Assembly (NCBI GenBank): GCA_003554375.1
Contig: PWGF01000015.1
Coordinates: 1-7,132, forward strand
Direction: 5' to 3'
From: Spirochaetaceae bacterium
GTDB lineage: Bacteria; Spirochaetota; Spirochaetia; DSM-27196; SKKC01
DNA length: 7,132 bases
Shown here: positions 4,941-7,132 of the stretch, piece after piece
Numbering within the stretch: position 1 is the stretch's first letter
Layout: the number at the start of each line of letters is the position of its first letter
The notes under the pieces: model-generated
The model's database searches: none
Seen by the model: only the letters and a program-made list of their open reading frames with translations
Told to the model about the DNA's origin: nothing
Made by a program: the position numbers and the translations under genes

Positions 4941-5900
4941 ATGAGTAAAGGTTTAGGAATCGGAGTAGGGGCGGCAGTGGTGCTCGTGCTCCTGATTGCC
5001 GGCGTATTGACCTTCGTCCCGTCGGAGGTCGACGAGTCGGAGGAGCGCAAAGGGCCGGTTACGGTGGCGTCCAAGATCGATACCGAAGGGGCGCTTCTGG
5101 GAGGTATGATGGTGGAGCTTCTCGAGCATCACGGCTTCGAGGTGATCGATGAGACGGAATTCGGACCGACCGACGTCATCCGCGAAGCGATTGTGGCCGG
5201 CGAAATCGACATCTATCCGGAGTACACAGGCAACGGCGCGTTCTTTTTCGGCGACGACGCACCGGAGGGGGTGTGGAATGATGCCGACTCCGCCTACGAC
5301 ACGGTGCGCGATCTGGACTACGAGGAGCATGAGCTGATCTGGATGGAACCGGCCCCGGCTAACAACACTTGGGCGATCGCGGTTCGCTCCGACTTGGCGG
5401 AAGCCGAAGGTCTCTCGACCAAAGAGGATTTTGCCGAATACGTGAACCAGGGTGGGACGGTGAAGCTCGCCGCAAGCGAAGAGTTCGTAACGCGGCCGGA
5501 CGTGCTTCCGGCGTTCGAGGAAGAATACGGGTTTGAGTTGAGTGACGACCAGCTGCTGGTATTCTCCGGTGGGAACACCGCAATGACCATCCAGGCTGCC
5601 GCGGAGCAGCAGGACGGGGTCAACACTGCCATGGCATATGGTACCGATGGTGAGCTTGCCGCGCTCGGATTGACGGTGCTCGGCGATAACCTCGGGGTTC
5701 AGCCGGTGTATGAGCCGGCTCCGCTGGTGCGTGGCGATGTGGCTTCCCAGTATCCGGAACTCGAGGATATTTTCGGTCCGGTATTCGAACGGCTGAGTAA
5801 GGAGATGCTTCAGGAGCTCAACGGCCGGATTGCCGTTGGAGGCGAGGACGCCCGCCAAGTTGCCCGAGAATTCCTGCAAGAGAACGAATTTCTGAACTAG
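4941..5900 (+). CDS. osmF: OsmF/YehZ-type glycine betaine/choline-family ABC substrate-binding protein
   Basis: Extracytoplasmic binding protein of a quaternary-amine (osmoprotectant) importer. The 319 residues start with a hydrophobic segment (about 7-26) and continue into an OpuAC-type domain. Strings I recognise from E. coli OsmF/YehZ are SKIDTEGALLG (44-54), IYPEYTGNGAFFF (91-103), APANNTW (138-144), MAYGTDGELAALGL (231-244) and PAPLVR (259-264). The start at 4941 has AGGAGG nine bases upstream; a longer in-frame TTG at 4800 falls inside the -35 box. The N-terminal segment has no lipobox cysteine and no clean AxA cleavage site, so the protein may stay membrane-anchored. The domain is very acidic (about 63 Asp/Glu to 15 Lys/Arg), typical of proteins exposed to high salt. 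The next gene, 45 bases on, encodes the matching permease. E. coli YehZ binds glycine betaine poorly, so the true ligand is open. Confidence 0.95.
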   Translation: MSKGLGIGVGAAVVLVLLIAGVLTFVPSEVDESEERKGPVTVASKIDTEGALLGGMMVELLEHHGFEVIDETEFGPTDVIREAIVAGEIDIYPEYTGNGAFFFGDDAPEGVWNDADSAYDTVRDLDYEEHELIWMEPAPANNTWAIAVRSDLAEAEGLSTKEDFAEYVNQGGTVKLAASEEFVTRPDVLPAFEEEYGFELSDDQLLVFSGGNTAMTIQAAAEQQDGVNTAMAYGTDGELAALGLTVLGDNLGVQPVYEPAPLVRGDVASQYPELEDIFGPVFERLSKEMLQELNGRIAVGGEDARQVAREFLQENEFLN

Positions 5901-5945
5901 GCAAGGGGGCGGCACATCGAAACCAGTCGCCGGGAATCTTGACCC

Positions 5946-7132
5946 ATGAGTGATTCGGGAATGACGGATACCGCCGGTGCACGAAAGCACCGGGTAGTTG
6001 TCCCGGATAAGGTGGTCCTCTTCGCGGCTGCCATCGGCGGGGCAGCGCTCTACCTGCCGCTGTTCGTCATAAAGGAAAACCGGCTGGTTTCCGGCATCCC
6101 GGTCGCTGGGCTTGAGGTGCCCGGCTACGGACCGGTGCTTTCGGCCATCGTGGTAGTCATCGGTCTCTCCGGAGTTGTAGCAGGCGTCCGAAGGCGATTC
6201 GCGCTGAGCGCCGTGGCCGTTGTGCTCTACGTTGTCTGTTGGGGTGCGATCGTTCATACCGGCACCTCGATGCTGGCCGAGCGAGGATACCCGTTCGGGC
6301 TCGTCAGCCCGGGAGGCGGCTTCTGGCTTCTACTCCTCTCAGCGTTGATCCTCATTTCGGTGGAGTTGAAGCGAGCGGGCTCCGCTATTGCCCGCGTGGT
6401 TCCGTCCGCAATCCTGATTGCGTTGCCGGTTGCTCTTCTGGCCGCGGGGTATCTCGACGACCTCGGGTTTGTCCGGGAGTATCTCAATCGTGTAGACCGC
6501 TTTGCTCGCGAGCTCGGTGCCCATCTGCGGTTGGCCTTTGGGGCTGTGTTTGCGGCGTCGGTTGTCGGCATCCCGCTCGGTGTGGGGGCATGGCGCAAGC
6601 GGGTGTTGCGACGACCGGTCTTCACCGTGGTGAACTCGCTCCAGACGGTTCCGAGCCTTGCGCTTTTCGGGTTGATGATCGCTCCGCTGGCGCTTCTTTC
6701 CCAACGTTACCCGTTCCTACGGGAGCTCGGGATCCGGGGCGTGGGCAACACCCCCGCATTTCTGGCCCTGAGCCTCTATGCGCTTCTCCCCATCGTGCGC
6801 AACGCGTATACGAGCTTGTCCGTCATCGATCCGGGCGTCATCCTTGCCGGCACCGGGATGGGAATGACGCGGAGGCAACTGTTGCGACACGTTGAGATTC
6901 CGATTGCGCTGCCGATTCTCCTTTCCGGCGTGCGAGTATCGGCGGTGCAGACGGTGGGTAACACGGCGGTAGCGGCGCTCATCGGCGCCGGCGGGTTGGG
7001 AAATTTCGTTTTCCAAGGGCTTAACCAGGGGGCTTCCGACCTGATCGTCATGGGAGTCATCCCGATCGTGGTGTTGGCGGTTCTTACTGACCGACTGATG
7101 CTGCTGATCATCGGCGCAGTGAGGCGCGAGCC
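5946..7132 (+). CDS. yehY: YehY-type osmoprotectant ABC permease (runs off the window end)
   Basis: Membrane subunit of the OsmF importer. The frame is open from ATG 5946 to the edge, giving 395 complete codons; an in-frame TGA at 5940 excludes any earlier start. The N-terminal third has about five hydrophobic segments (near 22-42, 63-81, 86-103, 124-140 and 153-170), as in YehY and unlike short ProW/OpuCB permeases. The BPD-transporter core follows: HLRLAFGAVFAASVVGIPLG (193-212), LQTVPSLALFG (232-242), SLYALLPIVRNAY (276-288), and the EAA-like coupling loop AGTGMGMTRRQLLRHVEIP (301-319). ALIGAGGLGNFVF (344-356) is characteristic of betaine permeases. By comparison with YehY (about 385 residues), few residues should be missing. 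No good Shine-Dalgarno precedes the ATG; GGGA at 5932-5935 is the nearest. It is probably co-transcribed with osmF. Confidence 0.93.
   Translation, partial: MSDSGMTDTAGARKHRVVVPDKVVLFAAAIGGAALYLPLFVIKENRLVSGIPVAGLEVPGYGPVLSAIVVVIGLSGVVAGVRRRFALSAVAVVLYVVCWGAIVHTGTSMLAERGYPFGLVSPGGGFWLLLLSALILISVELKRAGSAIARVVPSAILIALPVALLAAGYLDDLGFVREYLNRVDRFARELGAHLRLAFGAVFAASVVGIPLGVGAWRKRVLRRPVFTVVNSLQTVPSLALFGLMIAPLALLSQRYPFLRELGIRGVGNTPAFLALSLYALLPIVRNAYTSLSVIDPGVILAGTGMGMTRRQLLRHVEIPIALPILLSGVRVSAVQTVGNTAVAALIGAGGLGNFVFQGLNQGASDLIVMGVIPIVVLAVLTDRLMLLIIGAVRRE

Noticed and set aside
4953..6257. Long minus-strand open frame (434 codons) opposite osmF and the start of yehY.
   Set aside because: Its translation shows no motifs and is the antisense shadow of genes with clear homology.
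6239..6895. 218-codon + frame inside the permease gene.
   Set aside because: Arg/Cys/Gly-rich out-of-frame reading of yehY, which is well supported in its own frame.

Overview
This is a GC-rich bacterial window (about 60% by eye) packed with ordinary genes. Seven protein genes cover almost all of it. I see no rRNA, tRNA, CRISPR array, insertion sequence or prophage. The organism is not certain. The MraY variant motifs (NCTDGVDGL, LHDHF) and a TroB-type metal ATPase look to me most like the Spirochaetota, which is an inference from memory. The very acidic solute-binding protein (about 63 Asp/Glu against 15 Lys/Arg outside its membrane segment, counted by hand), next to a compatible-solute transporter, suggests a salt-tolerant or halophilic lifestyle.

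Layout, left to right. (1) mraY (91-1137, +), the lipid I synthase of peptidoglycan synthesis, with its own promoter. (2) A manganese/zinc/iron-type ABC ATPase (1130-1951, -), convergent with mraY and overlapping its end by 8 bp; no permease or binding protein lies beside it. (3) A divergent intergenic region (1952-2290). (4) A two-gene unit on +: a stand-alone CinA N-terminal/MoCF-like protein (2291-3028) overlapping by 16 bp a small alpha/beta-hydrolase of the phospholipase/carboxylesterase family (3013-3702). (5) A VOC/glyoxalase-like protein (3667-4719, -) with a Ser-Glu-Pro repeat linker, convergent with the esterase and overlapping it by 36 bp. (6) A regulatory gap (4720-4940) with a strong-looking promoter, inverted repeats and a perfect 17-bp tandem duplication. 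(7) osmF/yehZ (4941-5900, +) followed by a yehY-type permease (5946 to the window edge, +). These are the first two genes of an OsmF-YehYXW type glycine betaine/choline-family ABC importer whose remaining genes should lie to the right.

How the genes work together: the only clear functional cluster is osmF-yehY, and the CinA-like/esterase pair is probably co-transcribed. The rest are single genes in alternating orientation. I did not find a convincing undescribed biological system. The points most worth a second look are the minisatellite-coded linker in the VOC protein, the duplicated leader of osmF, the isolated metal-transport ATPase, and the two convergent pairs with overlapping coding ends.
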